From a virus, in the IMG/VR virus record IMGVR_UViG_3300030116_000235, positions 1 through 32,924 of that record: DNA of 32,924 nucleotides. One strand, written 5' to 3'. Positions 1-8,861 of the stretch are shown one piece after another (position 1 is the stretch's first letter; every line of letters starts with the position of its first letter). The notes beneath the pieces are model-generated. The model had not been told where the DNA came from and did no database searches. It worked only from the letters and a program-made list of their open reading frames with translations. Made by a program: the position numbers and the translations under genes.

Positions 1-143
1 TGACGGCAAAGTCCTTAAAGCATTTATGAAAGACGATATGTTCTTTCGTGGCATTAGGGGGCCGGTAGGTTCTGGCAAGTCGGTTGCTTGCTGCGTTGAA
101 GTTTTCCGCCGTGCATTACAACAGAAGCCAAACAAGGATGGTA
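1..143. repeat. Left copy of the terminal overlap repeat
   Basis: These 143 bases match 32782-32924 at 138 positions. The differences are at 16, 76, 79, 94 and 106, all third codon positions of the terminase frame and all synonymous. The repeat lies inside one gene, so it is best read as the overlap of a circular assembly joined from two close strain variants, not a phage terminal repeat. Confidence 0.9.
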
Positions 144-1498
144 TTCGGCGCAGCCGGTGGGCAATCATCCGAAACACCAACCCACAGCTTAGAACAACGA
201 CAATCAAGACTTGGCTTGACTGGTTCCCAGAGGATCAGTGGGGCAAGTTTATGTGGTCAGTGCCATACACGCACATCATTAAACAAGCAGATCTTGAACT
301 TGAGGTTATCTTCTTGGCTCTTGATCGCCCAGAAGATGTGAAGAAACTACTGTCATTGGAACTTACTGGCATTTGGATCAACGAGGCCAGAGAAGTGCCG
401 AAGTCTATTATTGATGCCTGTACCATGCGCGTGGGTCGCTTCCCTTCCATGCGTGATGGGGGGCCATCGTGGTCAGGGGTGATTGCCGATACAAACGCGC
501 CAGAGGAAGATCACTGGTGGCCCATTATGTCTGGCGAGGTACCTGTCCCTGACCACATCCCTCACGATCAAGCGCGTATGCTGGTCAAGCCAGACAACTG
601 GAACTTCTATGTGCAGCCGTCTGGCATGAAGGAAGCGTTAGATAAGAATGGCAATGTCTTGGACTATGCCAAGAATACTGGCGCTGAGAACGCCAAGAAC
701 ATGCTCGAAAGTTATTACCCGAATCTAATCAGAGGTAAAACAAAGTCATGGATTGATGTGTATGTGATGAACCGTCTTGGCACTATCCAAGAAGGCAAAC
801 CTGTCTATCCGATGTTCAATGCTGAAACTCACATTGCAACAGAAGAGATACCGATTGCTGATGGCATACCGTTGTATATTGGCATTGACTTTGGTCTTAC
901 ACCGGCTGCTGTGTTTGGTCAGAAGGTGCGCGGCAGGTGGCTAATTCAATCTGAGATTGTAGCGATTGACATGGGGATTGTGCGTTTTGCTGAGATGCTG
1001 CGCCAAGAAATCGCTACCCGCTTTAGCAATCTTGATGTGCATATTTTTGGTGATCCTGCGGGTGACTTTCGTGCGCAAACTGATGAAAGCACACCGTTCC
1101 AGATCTTGCGCGGTGCTGGTCTACGCGCACAGCCTACACACAGCAACTCGGTAGATCTGCGCCTTGAATCTGTATCGAGCAACTTGAATAAGATGGTAGA
1201 TGGCAGACCAGCGTTTTTAATTGATCGCCGTTGTCCTACACTCATCAAGGGTTTTGAGGGTGGCTATAGCTACAAGCGTTTGCAGGTATCTGGTGAAAGG
1301 TTTGATGACAAGCCAGAAAAAAACATGTACTCGCACATACATGATGCTTTGCAATATTTGATGTTGGGTGCTGGTGAAGGGCGTCAGCTTATCTCTGGTC
1401 AAAAGCCATTGAGGGCGTTTAATGCTAAAAAAGAATACGATGTCTTTGCTCGTAAAGCCAAGAAGCCAAAACGCAGCGGCTTGTGGGCAAGGATGTAA
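1..1498 (+). CDS. terL: Terminase large subunit, main part (N-terminus is at the right end of the window)
   Basis: This is the ATPase-nuclease motor that cuts concatemeric DNA and drives it into the procapsid. The gene is split by the contig ends: it starts at TTG 32759 and, after joining 32781 to base 1, encodes 506 residues. In that numbering the Walker A motif GPVGSGKS is at about 28-35. The strand after it ends in IWINEARE, with the catalytic-type Glu at about 136. The RNase H-like nuclease acidic residues are in IGIDFG (D304), FGDPAGD (D359) and HDALQY (D456). Length and motif order fit a podovirus TerL. The frame is open from base 2, so an ATG at 26 is internal. The next gene begins 29 bases after the stop. 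Confidence 0.95.
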   Translation, partial: DGKVLKAFMKDDMFFRGIRGPVGSGKSVACCVEVFRRALQQKPNKDGIRRSRWAIIRNTNPQLRTTTIKTWLDWFPEDQWGKFMWSVPYTHIIKQADLELEVIFLALDRPEDVKKLLSLELTGIWINEAREVPKSIIDACTMRVGRFPSMRDGGPSWSGVIADTNAPEEDHWWPIMSGEVPVPDHIPHDQARMLVKPDNWNFYVQPSGMKEALDKNGNVLDYAKNTGAENAKNMLESYYPNLIRGKTKSWIDVYVMNRLGTIQEGKPVYPMFNAETHIATEEIPIADGIPLYIGIDFGLTPAAVFGQKVRGRWLIQSEIVAIDMGIVRFAEMLRQEIATRFSNLDVHIFGDPAGDFRAQTDESTPFQILRGAGLRAQPTHSNSVDLRLESVSSNLNKMVDGRPAFLIDRRCPTLIKGFEGGYSYKRLQVSGERFDDKPEKNMYSHIHDALQYLMLGAGEGRQLISGQKPLRAFNAKKEYDVFARKAKKPKRSGLWARM

Positions 1499-1527
1499 GA
1501 TGATACAGGTTAATAAAGGAGACTGAT

Positions 1528-1746
1528 ATGTGCATTGGTGGCAGCGGCCCAAGTGGCCCAGCAGTTGATCCTGCTGCTGAAGCTGAAAGAGAAGAAAGGC
1601 AACGTACTGCCCTTGCAGAAAGAAGGCAGCGTAAAGCTGATGTGCTTGCTCAATCTGTAGAAGCTACTACGCGAGGTTCTGGACGCCGTTCTTTAATTAC
1701 TGGTTCTGGCGGTGGCATGGGCTATTTCAATGAGTATGACAGATGA
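1528..1746 (+). CDS. Small MCxGG-type structural/accessory protein
   Basis: This 72-residue protein lies between the large terminase and the portal. It begins Met-Cys-Ile-Gly-Gly, has an Ala/Glu/Arg-rich helical middle (residues about 14-45) and ends with RRSLITGSGGGMGYF. Small proteins with an MC.GG start sit among head genes of many short-tailed phages; their function is not established. AAGGAG is placed 6 bases before the ATG. The stop overlaps the portal start (ATGA), which suggests translational coupling. The protein at 30829 has a similar N-terminus. Confidence 0.75.
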   Translation: MCIGGSGPSGPAVDPAAEAEREERQRTALAERRQRKADVLAQSVEATTRGSGRRSLITGSGGGMGYFNEYDR

Positions 1747-3326
1747 TTGTAAATACTGACGTCGGACAAGCCACATACAGCAACGATAAACTTGCTGGCA
1801 TGTACATGAAGAAATACGAAAAGGCAAAGTCTCTGCGAGAGAACTTTGTCGACTTATTTGAAGAGTGCTATGAGTATGCGCTGCCACAAAGGGAGTCGTT
1901 TTACTATGAGTCAGTTGGTCAACGTCGAGATGATAAGATCTTTGATGAGACAGCCGTTGTTGGCGTTCAAGAGTTTGCGTCACGCTTGCAGCAGGGTCTG
2001 GTTCCGAACTTTGCACGATGGGCAGACTTTCGTGCAGGGTCTGAAGTCCCGAATGAGTCGCGTGAAGGCGTCGATAATGAACTTGATGAAGTAACTGAGT
2101 ATGTCTTTGAGGTAATACAGAACAGCAACTTTGGGCAAGAAGTGCATGAGTCATTCCTTGATCTAGCTGTTGGTACTGGTGTTTTGTCTGTATCTGAAGG
2201 CGATGCAATCAATCCGATTGTGTTTTCTGCTGTGCCATTACCGCATGTAGTGTTGGATACTGGCCCAGATGATCGCATCGATCATGTGTATCGTGAGCGT
2301 CAGGTACGCGCATCTGATGTTCCATTGATGTATAAAAATGCAAAGATTGGAAGCAAGTTACAGAATAAGATCAGAACAGCACCCGATGACAAGGTTAAGA
2401 TCCTTGAAGTTGTGTGTAAGGATTACACAGTAAAGAACGATGAAGCCTATCTGTTTTACGCTATTGATTGCACAAACAAGGAAGTAGTCAGAGAGGAGAA
2501 GTATCGTGGTGTGGGGTCAAATCCTTTTATATGCTTCCGTTGGTCGAAGTGCAGTGGCGAGGTCTATGGGCGAGGTCCACTCATCAATGCGCTTAGTGCC
2601 ATTAAAACTACGAATCTCACTATTGAGCTTATACTTGAGAACGCGCAAATGGCTATCTCAGGTATCTACCAGATGGAAGATGACGGAGTAGTTAACCCTG
2701 ACACTATTAGTCTTGTTCCGGGTACGGTCATCCCAAAGGCTGCTGGTTCTCGTGGCTTGGAACCAATCCGCGCTGCTGGTTCGTTTGACGTAGCTAACCT
2801 TGTGTTATCTGATATGAGGCTGAATATTAAGAGAGCCTTGTACAATGACATGCTTGGTAATCCTGATAGAACCCCAGCTTCTGCAACAGAAGTTGCAGAG
2901 CGTATGGCCGACTTGTCGCGTCGTATTGGTTCTGCTTTTGGGCGACTCCAAGCAGAGTTGGTACAACCTGTTCTTCAGCGTGTAGTGTACATCTTGAAGA
3001 AACAGGGGCGTATTGAACTGCCCACTATTAATGGCAGGGAAGTAAAAGTTCGCTCTGTATCACCGCTTGCACAGGCACAGGCGAACCAAGACATTACATC
3101 TGTGGCACGTTGGCTTGAGTTGGTTCAAGCAACCTTTGGCCCACAGGTGGTGCAGATTCTGATCGACTCAGAAGAAACAGCAGCATACTTGGGCAAGAAG
3201 TTCGGTGTGCCAGATTCATTGATCCGCGACCTTGAGGAACGCAGACAGCTTGTGGCCTTGGCACAACAGTATGCACAGACTCAACAGGGAGCAATGGGTG
3301 GCGCAGAACAATTACCTCAGTCTTGA
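1743..3326 (+). CDS. Portal protein (T7-type head-to-tail connector)
   Basis: At 527 residues this matches the T7 gp8/head-tail connector family, the dodecameric ring at the packaging vertex through which DNA enters and leaves. Family-like stretches are visible: RRDDKIFDETA near residue 62, an alpha-helical region around GVQEFASRLQQGL, and the C-terminal ATEVAERMADLSRRIG helix followed by LQAELVQPVLQR. The C-terminus is Gln-rich (VALAQQYAQTQQG). It starts by a four-base overlap with the upstream small gene, and its last 29 bases overlap the next gene. No substitution of conserved portions was noticed. Confidence 0.93.
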   Translation: MIVNTDVGQATYSNDKLAGMYMKKYEKAKSLRENFVDLFEECYEYALPQRESFYYESVGQRRDDKIFDETAVVGVQEFASRLQQGLVPNFARWADFRAGSEVPNESREGVDNELDEVTEYVFEVIQNSNFGQEVHESFLDLAVGTGVLSVSEGDAINPIVFSAVPLPHVVLDTGPDDRIDHVYRERQVRASDVPLMYKNAKIGSKLQNKIRTAPDDKVKILEVVCKDYTVKNDEAYLFYAIDCTNKEVVREEKYRGVGSNPFICFRWSKCSGEVYGRGPLINALSAIKTTNLTIELILENAQMAISGIYQMEDDGVVNPDTISLVPGTVIPKAAGSRGLEPIRAAGSFDVANLVLSDMRLNIKRALYNDMLGNPDRTPASATEVAERMADLSRRIGSAFGRLQAELVQPVLQRVVYILKKQGRIELPTINGREVKVRSVSPLAQAQANQDITSVARWLELVQATFGPQVVQILIDSEETAAYLGKKFGVPDSLIRDLEERRQLVALAQQYAQTQQGAMGGAEQLPQS

Positions 3327-3561
3327 TGGCTATCAACGTAGTCGTCCAGATGATGAGAAGATAAGTATCAATATAGCTTCTTTGTTCAAAGATGAACTTG
3401 GCAAGGATGTATTGAAGTATCTTCGTTCAATTACAATAGAAGCAGTAAATGGCGCAGCAGTTACTGATGCGGAGTTGCGTCATATGGAAGGGCAGCGATA
3501 TGTTGTTGGCCTTATAGAGTCGCGCATCCGGCATGGTCAAAAGGTGAAATCAAATGAATGA
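3298..3561 (+). CDS. Bbp19-like phage head protein
   Basis: This 87-residue protein resembles the Bbp19-like family found between portal and scaffold genes. A short N-terminus leads into SLFKDELGKDVLKYLRSITIEA and then LRHMEGQRYVVGLIESRI, two helices with the family's spacing. The open frame extends upstream to 3232 inside the portal gene. I prefer the GTG at 3298 because GGGAG lies six bases before it and because this gives the usual family length. The ATG at 3274 is an alternative. It overlaps both neighbours, so it is probably translationally coupled. Its role in the head or connector is not known. Confidence 0.75.
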   Translation: MAQNNYLSLDGYQRSRPDDEKISINIASLFKDELGKDVLKYLRSITIEAVNGAAVTDAELRHMEGQRYVVGLIESRIRHGQKVKSNE

Positions 3562-4285
3562 AGTTGAAGCAGAAGATTCCGGTATTGTAACCGAGGGTGG
3601 CAATCCGATGCTTGAGCCAGAAGCGGCACCTGATCCGCTTGCTGCTCTGCCTGAGAAGTTTAAATCTCTTGAAGATATGGTTGAGTCTTACTCAAATCTT
3701 GAAAGCAAGATCGGGGCTAAAGAAGAAGCATTTCGCGATCAGTTTATGAAAGAAATGGAAGAGCAAGCCTATGCAAATAGGCCAGCCGATGTTGGCGATT
3801 ATGTATTGCCTGACAGCATTGATGATGAAATGGCAACGGACAATCCGTTGTTGCAATGGTGGGCAAAGACTGCATTTGAAAATGGTTACAGTCAGGATGA
3901 GTTTGCTGAAGGCATTGATATGTATGCACAAGCAATTAATGCTGATGTTCCTGACTTTGATGCAGAGCTTGCAAAGCTAGGCGATAATGCCAACGCAAGG
4001 ACTGAAGCAGCTAGTTTGTTTGCCAATCAGTTCTTTCCAGATGAAATGCTTGGTGCTGTAGAGCGTATGTGCGAAACGGCAGAAGGCATTATGGTACTTG
4101 AACATGTGATGGAAGCCATGCGAGAAGGAGGCCCATCTAACGGTGCGGTTGAAGTTTCACGTGAAACAGAAGCTGACCTAAGACAAAAGATGCTTGATCC
4201 ACGCTATCATGATCCAGCGCGTAGAGATCCGACTTTTGTAAAAGAAGTTGATGATGGCTTTAGACGCATCTTCTCAAATGGCTAA
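3554..4285 (+). CDS. Capsid assembly scaffolding protein
   Basis: This 243-residue, strongly acidic, helix-rich protein lies two genes upstream of the capsid. That is the position and character of podovirus scaffolds, which guide procapsid assembly and leave before packaging. The N-terminal region is rich in Glu/Pro/Ala, followed by a probable coiled section near LPEKFKSLEDMVESYSNLESKI (about residues 34-55). The C-terminus is basic and helical (DPARRDPTFVKEVDDGFRRIF), as expected for a capsid-binding tail. The ATG overlaps the preceding gene by eight bases, with AAGGTG upstream. The call rests on position and composition more than on sequence motifs. Confidence 0.85.
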   Translation: MNEVEAEDSGIVTEGGNPMLEPEAAPDPLAALPEKFKSLEDMVESYSNLESKIGAKEEAFRDQFMKEMEEQAYANRPADVGDYVLPDSIDDEMATDNPLLQWWAKTAFENGYSQDEFAEGIDMYAQAINADVPDFDAELAKLGDNANARTEAASLFANQFFPDEMLGAVERMCETAEGIMVLEHVMEAMREGGPSNGAVEVSRETEADLRQKMLDPRYHDPARRDPTFVKEVDDGFRRIFSNG

Positions 4286-4799
4286 TGAAGCCATACGAGT
4301 TGGTAGGCTCTCGTTAATAAAAAGCCTACCCGAACATGCCGAGCGTGTTGCTGATAACATGCGCAAAGCGGATGTCAGGGAGTGTTATATACACAACCTG
4401 ACTCCGCTAGAGGCACTTACTGAGCCGATGGTTATACACGGTGCAATTACCTACACACTCAGACTTGATGATACGCCTATCGGAATGTGCGGAAGTGTGC
4501 CTATAGACAACAACCAAGGACGCATTTGGTTGCTTGGTACTAATGCAATCAATTATAACTTTCGTCCATTTCTTAGGGGATGTCGCCCAACCATAGAACT
4601 GCTTCAAGGCGATTATCACAGCATAGAAAACTTCGTTCCTGCCGACCATCATGACACGATCATGTGGTTGAGTTGGTGCGGGTTTACGTTTGATGAAAGC
4701 ATGTATGAAATAAACAGTCATACTTTCATGCGATTTGAGCGTTGCGTTGTAGATAAGAATGATGTTATTGGTGAATTAAGTCGGCCTGTAATGCACTGA
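4278..4799 (+). CDS. T7 gp13-like protein with GNAT-like fold (DUF2833-like)
   Basis: This 173-residue protein resembles the gp13/DUF2833 group: DNMRKADVRECY near the N-terminus, then TLRLDDTPIGMCGSVPI and GRIWLLGT, the strand pattern of GNAT acetyltransferases, and a final WLSWCGFTFDE segment. T7 gp13 is an internal virion assembly factor. Here the gene sits between scaffold and capsid rather than with the ejection genes. The clear acetyl-CoA loop of active GNAT enzymes is not obvious, so catalytic activity is doubtful. The ATG at 4278 overlaps the scaffold stop; an in-frame ATG at 4251 is an alternative start and has a somewhat better ribosome site. Confidence 0.75.
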   Translation: MANEAIRVGRLSLIKSLPEHAERVADNMRKADVRECYIHNLTPLEALTEPMVIHGAITYTLRLDDTPIGMCGSVPIDNNQGRIWLLGTNAINYNFRPFLRGCRPTIELLQGDYHSIENFVPADHHDTIMWLSWCGFTFDESMYEINSHTFMRFERCVVDKNDVIGELSRPVMH

Positions 4800-4878
4800 G
4801 CGACCCGTAAGGACAATCGCGTTGAGGATGCCAAACAGATAACCGTGAACGTGAAAACAATCTTACGAGGACTGTAAA

Positions 4879-5691
4879 ATGGCGAACACTATTGATGTCG
4901 CATTTATTAAGCAGTTTGAGTCTGAGGTTCACATGGCTTATCAGCGTATGGGTTCCAAACTGCGGAACACTGTGCGCATGGCAAACAATGTGACTGGCTC
5001 GACTGTTCGATTCCAAAAGATCGGTGCTGGCTCGGCCTCCACCAAGTCACGCAACGGAAACGTCACTCCTATGGAGCTTGTACACACACAAGTAGAAGCG
5101 ACTATGGAAGACTTTTACGCTGCTGAGTACATCGACAAGCTAGATGAACTCAAGGTAAACATTAACGAGCGTCAGGCTGTTGCTCAATCTGCTGCTGCTG
5201 CTCTTGGTCGTAAGACTGACGAGCTTCTTTACACAGCAATGGATGCAGGGGCTAACTCAACTCAGATCCATGATACTGGCTCGGCTCTTGCTCTTGCCGA
5301 TATCCTGTCTCTGTTTGAGACGTTTGGCACTGCAAATATTCCTGAGGATGGTGGCCGTTATCTGGCTATGCACCCGAAGGGTTATGCAGATCTGTTTACT
5401 ATTACTGAGTTTGCATCGTCTGACTTTGTTGGTGAGCAGAACCTGCCGTTTGCTGGTGGCATGACCATGAAAGAGTTCATGGGCTTTAAGGTGTTCTCTA
5501 CCTCGGCTATTACCGCTGGTAAGAACATGGCCTACCACACATCGGCTGTTGGTCTTGGCATCAACTCTGATGTCTCGACTGAGATTAACTATGTACCAGA
5601 AAAAGTATCACACCTTGCAACATCGATGATGTCGATGGGTGCAAAAGTTATCGATGATAACGGTGTGTACGAAGTTCTGGACAACAACTAA
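4879..5691 (+). CDS. Major capsid protein
   Basis: This 270-residue protein forms the icosahedral shell. It follows the scaffold and gp13-like genes, has a GAGGA ribosome site about seven bases before the ATG, and has the layout of a compact HK97-fold capsid protein: a helical N-terminal arm, a stretch around MEDFYAAEYIDKLDELKVNINERQ (spine-helix-like), an Ala-rich helix, an axial domain around YLAMHPKGYADL, and a beta-rich C-terminus containing GFKVFSTSAI. It is shorter than T7 gp10A (about 345 residues). Codon choice here is cleaner and more GC-ended than in the neighbouring genes, which is common in highly expressed phage genes. Confidence 0.9.
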   Translation: MANTIDVAFIKQFESEVHMAYQRMGSKLRNTVRMANNVTGSTVRFQKIGAGSASTKSRNGNVTPMELVHTQVEATMEDFYAAEYIDKLDELKVNINERQAVAQSAAAALGRKTDELLYTAMDAGANSTQIHDTGSALALADILSLFETFGTANIPEDGGRYLAMHPKGYADLFTITEFASSDFVGEQNLPFAGGMTMKEFMGFKVFSTSAITAGKNMAYHTSAVGLGINSDVSTEINYVPEKVSHLATSMMSMGAKVIDDNGVYEVLDNN

Positions 5692-5706
5692 GAGGAGGAC
5701 TGATAA

Positions 5707-5970
5707 ATGGCTTATGCAGCATCTGGTCTTACTCGCATGGCAGGCGGCGGTGGTCATAGTCTTTGGTTCTATGATTCCACTGATGCCCTGACTGCTGTTC
5801 GTGTGTCAGGATATTTCAATGATGCAGCTAACATGTTGAATGTTGGTGATGTCATCTTTGTGTATGACAGCGATGCCCCAACAATGGGTATCTCTGTTGT
5901 TCTATCTAACACAGGTTCTGTTGTTGATATTGCTGACGGTACAGCATTGACTGTTAGTGACAGCGACTAA
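5707..5970 (+). CDS. Putative head decoration protein
   Basis: This 87-residue, Gly/Asp/Val-rich protein is predicted to be all beta. It begins MAYAASGLTRMAGGGGHSLW and continues with a YFNDAANMLNVGDVIFVYD stretch that I recognise from small proteins placed directly after capsid genes in many phages. They are generally thought to be virion or decoration proteins. It has a very strong ribosome site (AGAGGAGGACTGATAA before ATG), consistent with high expression together with the capsid. A stable hairpin follows the stop codon at once. The assignment is by position and resemblance; no catalytic motif is present. Confidence 0.75.
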   Translation: MAYAASGLTRMAGGGGHSLWFYDSTDALTAVRVSGYFNDAANMLNVGDVIFVYDSDAPTMGISVVLSNTGSVVDIADGTALTVSDSD

Positions 5971-6003
5971 TGGGGAGAGGGGGCTTCGGCCCCCTCTACT
6001 AAT
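5971..6003 (+). promoter_or_regulatory. UUCG hairpin between head and tail genes
   Basis: A nine-base-pair stem (5976-5984 with 5989-5997) closes on the loop TTCG. There is no T-tract, so it is a poor intrinsic terminator. A GGGGAG at 5972-5977 lies 26 bases from the tail gene ATG at 6004, too far for a normal ribosome site. Folding of the hairpin would bring it within about 6-8 bases. It may also mark the 3' end of the capsid mRNA. Confidence 0.7.
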
Positions 6004-6597
6004 ATGGCAGTTAGCAGCACCGCAGCAAATTCAGCAGTTGATATCTGCGCAAGGGCATTGATCTTAATTGGCGCAGAGCCAATTACATCATTTGATGATG
6101 GAACCACAGAGGCGCTTGTCTCTGTGAATATGTATGAAGATGTTGCTAGAGCATCTTTGGTTAATGCACGTTGGCGGTTCACTACAAATCAAGCAGTCTT
6201 AAATAGGCTGACTGATGAGCCAACTGGCAGATATGATAATGCTTATCAACAAGCAACTGGCACATTAATGGTGCATGCAATTACCGTGAATGATAATCCT
6301 ATTGAGTATCAAATATACGGTGACAAGATTTATGCAAACACATCTACAAGCGATGTGTTGATTGCAGATTTTACATACAGGGCAAATGAACAAGATTGGC
6401 CCTCGTACTTCACGATTGCTGTTGAGTATGCTTTGGCAACCTTGTTTGCTACATCTATTGCACGAGACTCAGGTCTTGCTGCCTTAATGCAAGATGCTGC
6501 AACAAAGGCAATGGCAAAGGCTCGTAGCTTGGATGCACAGCAGCAGACCACGCGCAAGCTGGTAACGTCGAGGTTTATTACTGACAGGCGAAGTTAA
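6004..6597 (+). CDS. Tail tubular protein A (T7 gp11-like)
   Basis: This 197-residue protein matches tail tubular protein A, the ring that joins the portal to the nozzle. The family signature is at the N-terminus: ICARALILIGAEPITSFDDG, then SVNMYEDVARASLVNARWRF. A middle segment reads YQIYGDKIYANTSTSDVLIADFTYRA, and the C-terminus is an Ala-rich helix. Its size is close to T7 gp11 (196 residues). The stop and the next start share the sequence TAATG. There is no ribosome site at normal distance; see the hairpin just upstream. Confidence 0.92.
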   Translation: MAVSSTAANSAVDICARALILIGAEPITSFDDGTTEALVSVNMYEDVARASLVNARWRFTTNQAVLNRLTDEPTGRYDNAYQQATGTLMVHAITVNDNPIEYQIYGDKIYANTSTSDVLIADFTYRANEQDWPSYFTIAVEYALATLFATSIARDSGLAALMQDAATKAMAKARSLDAQQQTTRKLVTSRFITDRRS

Positions 6598-8861
6598 TGG
6601 CAAGAGTCCGCGTACCGATTAGTAACTTTCAGTATGGTGAGATCAGCCCATCGCTTGTTTCGAGAACTGACACCCCGCTCTACAACAACTCTGCAAAGAA
6701 AGTAGAGAACTTCTTTCTGCGCAATGAGGGTGGGCTGCTCAAACGGTTTGGCACCAAGCGCATATATGAGTTTGATACTACGGTAGATTCCTCCGCTACC
6801 CAGCAACTCAGGCTGGTGCCATTCATATTCTCTGATGATGAGCGATATATTGTCAGTCTTGAAAGTGCCAAGATTCGCGTATTTCAAATTAATCCAACAA
6901 CTGGTGCAGTGTCTTTAATCCAAACACTCACACAGGATGTAGACACTAACGCTATACCTTTTACCAATGCTAAGTTGCCAGAGTTAACATATGCTCAAGC
7001 TGGCGATGTTATGTTTATTGCACACCAGACATTTATGGTGCGCAAGCTGGTGCGCACTAGCCTTACAACATTCCAACTTGAAGTAATGACATTTAATGAA
7101 AGTGCAGATGGATTTAGAATAAACCAGCCATATTATTCTTTCCAAGCAACTGGCATGACACTTAACCCATCCGCTACAAGCGGTAATGGAATTACAGTAA
7201 CAACAAGTGCCAATTATTTTGATATCACTGGGAGTCAATCAGGCGGCAACTATCCTAGTTCTAAGCATATTGGCTCTGTTCTTCGTTATCATGACAATGA
7301 AATAACAATCACATCTGTGCAATCAGCCACACAAGCGACTGGTAATGTACAAGGCGAGTTACTCGTAAACCTTGATAATGATGCTATTGAGACCATAGAT
7401 GGCAGTGCCAATATACACATAACGTTTGTAAATCATGGTTTATCTGTAAATGACTCTATAACAATATCTGCTGCTGGCGGTGTTGGTGGAATAACAGCAA
7501 GTAATATAAATGGCACCAGAACCGTAAGTGAAATTATTAATGAGAATGAGTTTGTTGTGGCTGCTGGTGGCTCAGCTACATCATCAACAATAGGTGGTGG
7601 TTCGCCAAAAATTTCTACACATGCCGCGTCTACAGAGTGGGGTGAGCAATCTTATAGTGAACTACGCGGCTATCCCGGTGCAGTTACTTTTCATGAGAAC
7701 AGACTATGGCTGGGTGGCACAATAGCCCAGCCTGATGGCATATGGGCAAGCAAGTCTGCTGATTACTTTAACTTTGACATTGGCGATGCAGAAGATAATG
7801 ACGCACTTGACCTGACCGCTTCTATTGGTGAGATCAATACAATAAGGCATCTGGTGTCTAATCGTGACTTACAGATCTTTACAACTACATCAGAGATGTA
7901 TGTTCCGTCATTTACTGAAAAGCCGATTACTCCGACTAACGCACAGGTGCGTAGGCAAACATCGTATGGGGCTAACTTTGTTCGTCCTGACTCATTTGAT
8001 GGCGCTACAATTTATGTGCAAAAGACTGGCTCTGTTGTACGCGAATATATATTTTCCGATTCTGAAGCGGCTTATGTATCTACCGGCATTTCGATTCTAT
8101 CGCCTCATTTAATTAGCAGCCCTGTGCAAATGTGCATATTGCGTGGTGCTATTAATCGTCCTGAGTCTTATGCGTTTGTTCTAAACGATGATGGCACACT
8201 TGCTGTATTTACATCTAACAGGGCAGAACAACGTGCTGGATGGACACAGTGGACTACAACAGGCAAGTTTCATTCTGTATGCACAGTAGATGACCGAGTG
8301 TTTTGTATTGGCACTTATGATACTGGTGCTGGCACATCAAAGCATATTCTTATGGAGTTTGACTCCACATTAAACATGGACTTTTCTAATACATTTAGCG
8401 GCACTGCTGGTGTGTTTAATGTTTCTAGTCACTTTGCTAATGGCGCAAAGGTAAAGGTTGTAAGCGGCAACGATTACTTGGGTGAGTTTACAGTAGCTAG
8501 TGGCAATGTGGATGTATCTGCTGTGCAAGAAATAACATCAGCGGAGATTGGCTTTGGCTTTAACGTTGAGGCTGAGACATTGCCTATTGATGCACAGATT
8601 GCTGGCGGGCCACTAACAGGTGAGCCTCGCTCTGTGAACAGGGTTGTAGTAGACCTGTTGAATACTTTGTCTGTGTCAATAAATGAAAAGAGGCTTGTCA
8701 TTCGCACTGTTACTGATGACTTTAGTCAGGCGCGTGTGCCTGTTACTGGCAAGAAAGAGTTTCGTTTGCTTGGATACAGCAAAGATCCAACAGTTAAGAT
8801 TACACAAACTGCGCCGGTGTCACTGCAAGTGAATGGCATTGTTGCGGAGGTATCGTTCTAA
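6597..8861 (+). CDS. Tail tubular protein B (T7 gp12-like nozzle)
   Basis: This 754-residue protein matches tail tubular protein B, which forms the hexameric nozzle at the end of the tail. Recognisable parts are the N-terminal NFQYGEISPSLVSRTDTPLYNNSAKKVENF segment (positions about 8-37), LRLVPFIFSDDERYIV, the GYPGAVTFHENRLWLGG strand around residue 355-375, and RDLQIFTTTSEMYV. The length is near that of T7 gp12 (794 residues). Residues about 180-350 contain Gly/Thr/Ser-rich beta segments, likely an insertion in the propeller. The start is coupled to the upstream stop (TAATG). Confidence 0.92.
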   Translation: MARVRVPISNFQYGEISPSLVSRTDTPLYNNSAKKVENFFLRNEGGLLKRFGTKRIYEFDTTVDSSATQQLRLVPFIFSDDERYIVSLESAKIRVFQINPTTGAVSLIQTLTQDVDTNAIPFTNAKLPELTYAQAGDVMFIAHQTFMVRKLVRTSLTTFQLEVMTFNESADGFRINQPYYSFQATGMTLNPSATSGNGITVTTSANYFDITGSQSGGNYPSSKHIGSVLRYHDNEITITSVQSATQATGNVQGELLVNLDNDAIETIDGSANIHITFVNHGLSVNDSITISAAGGVGGITASNINGTRTVSEIINENEFVVAAGGSATSSTIGGGSPKISTHAASTEWGEQSYSELRGYPGAVTFHENRLWLGGTIAQPDGIWASKSADYFNFDIGDAEDNDALDLTASIGEINTIRHLVSNRDLQIFTTTSEMYVPSFTEKPITPTNAQVRRQTSYGANFVRPDSFDGATIYVQKTGSVVREYIFSDSEAAYVSTGISILSPHLISSPVQMCILRGAINRPESYAFVLNDDGTLAVFTSNRAEQRAGWTQWTTTGKFHSVCTVDDRVFCIGTYDTGAGTSKHILMEFDSTLNMDFSNTFSGTAGVFNVSSHFANGAKVKVVSGNDYLGEFTVASGNVDVSAVQEITSAEIGFGFNVEAETLPIDAQIAGGPLTGEPRSVNRVVVDLLNTLSVSINEKRLVIRTVTDDFSQARVPVTGKKEFRLLGYSKDPTVKITQTAPVSLQVNGIVAEVSF

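Noticed and set aside
2881-2898. Perfect inverted repeat CTGCAAC/GTTGCAG resembling the operator
   Set aside because: It lies in a conserved part of the portal gene, its spacing differs from the operator and there is no promoter nearby.
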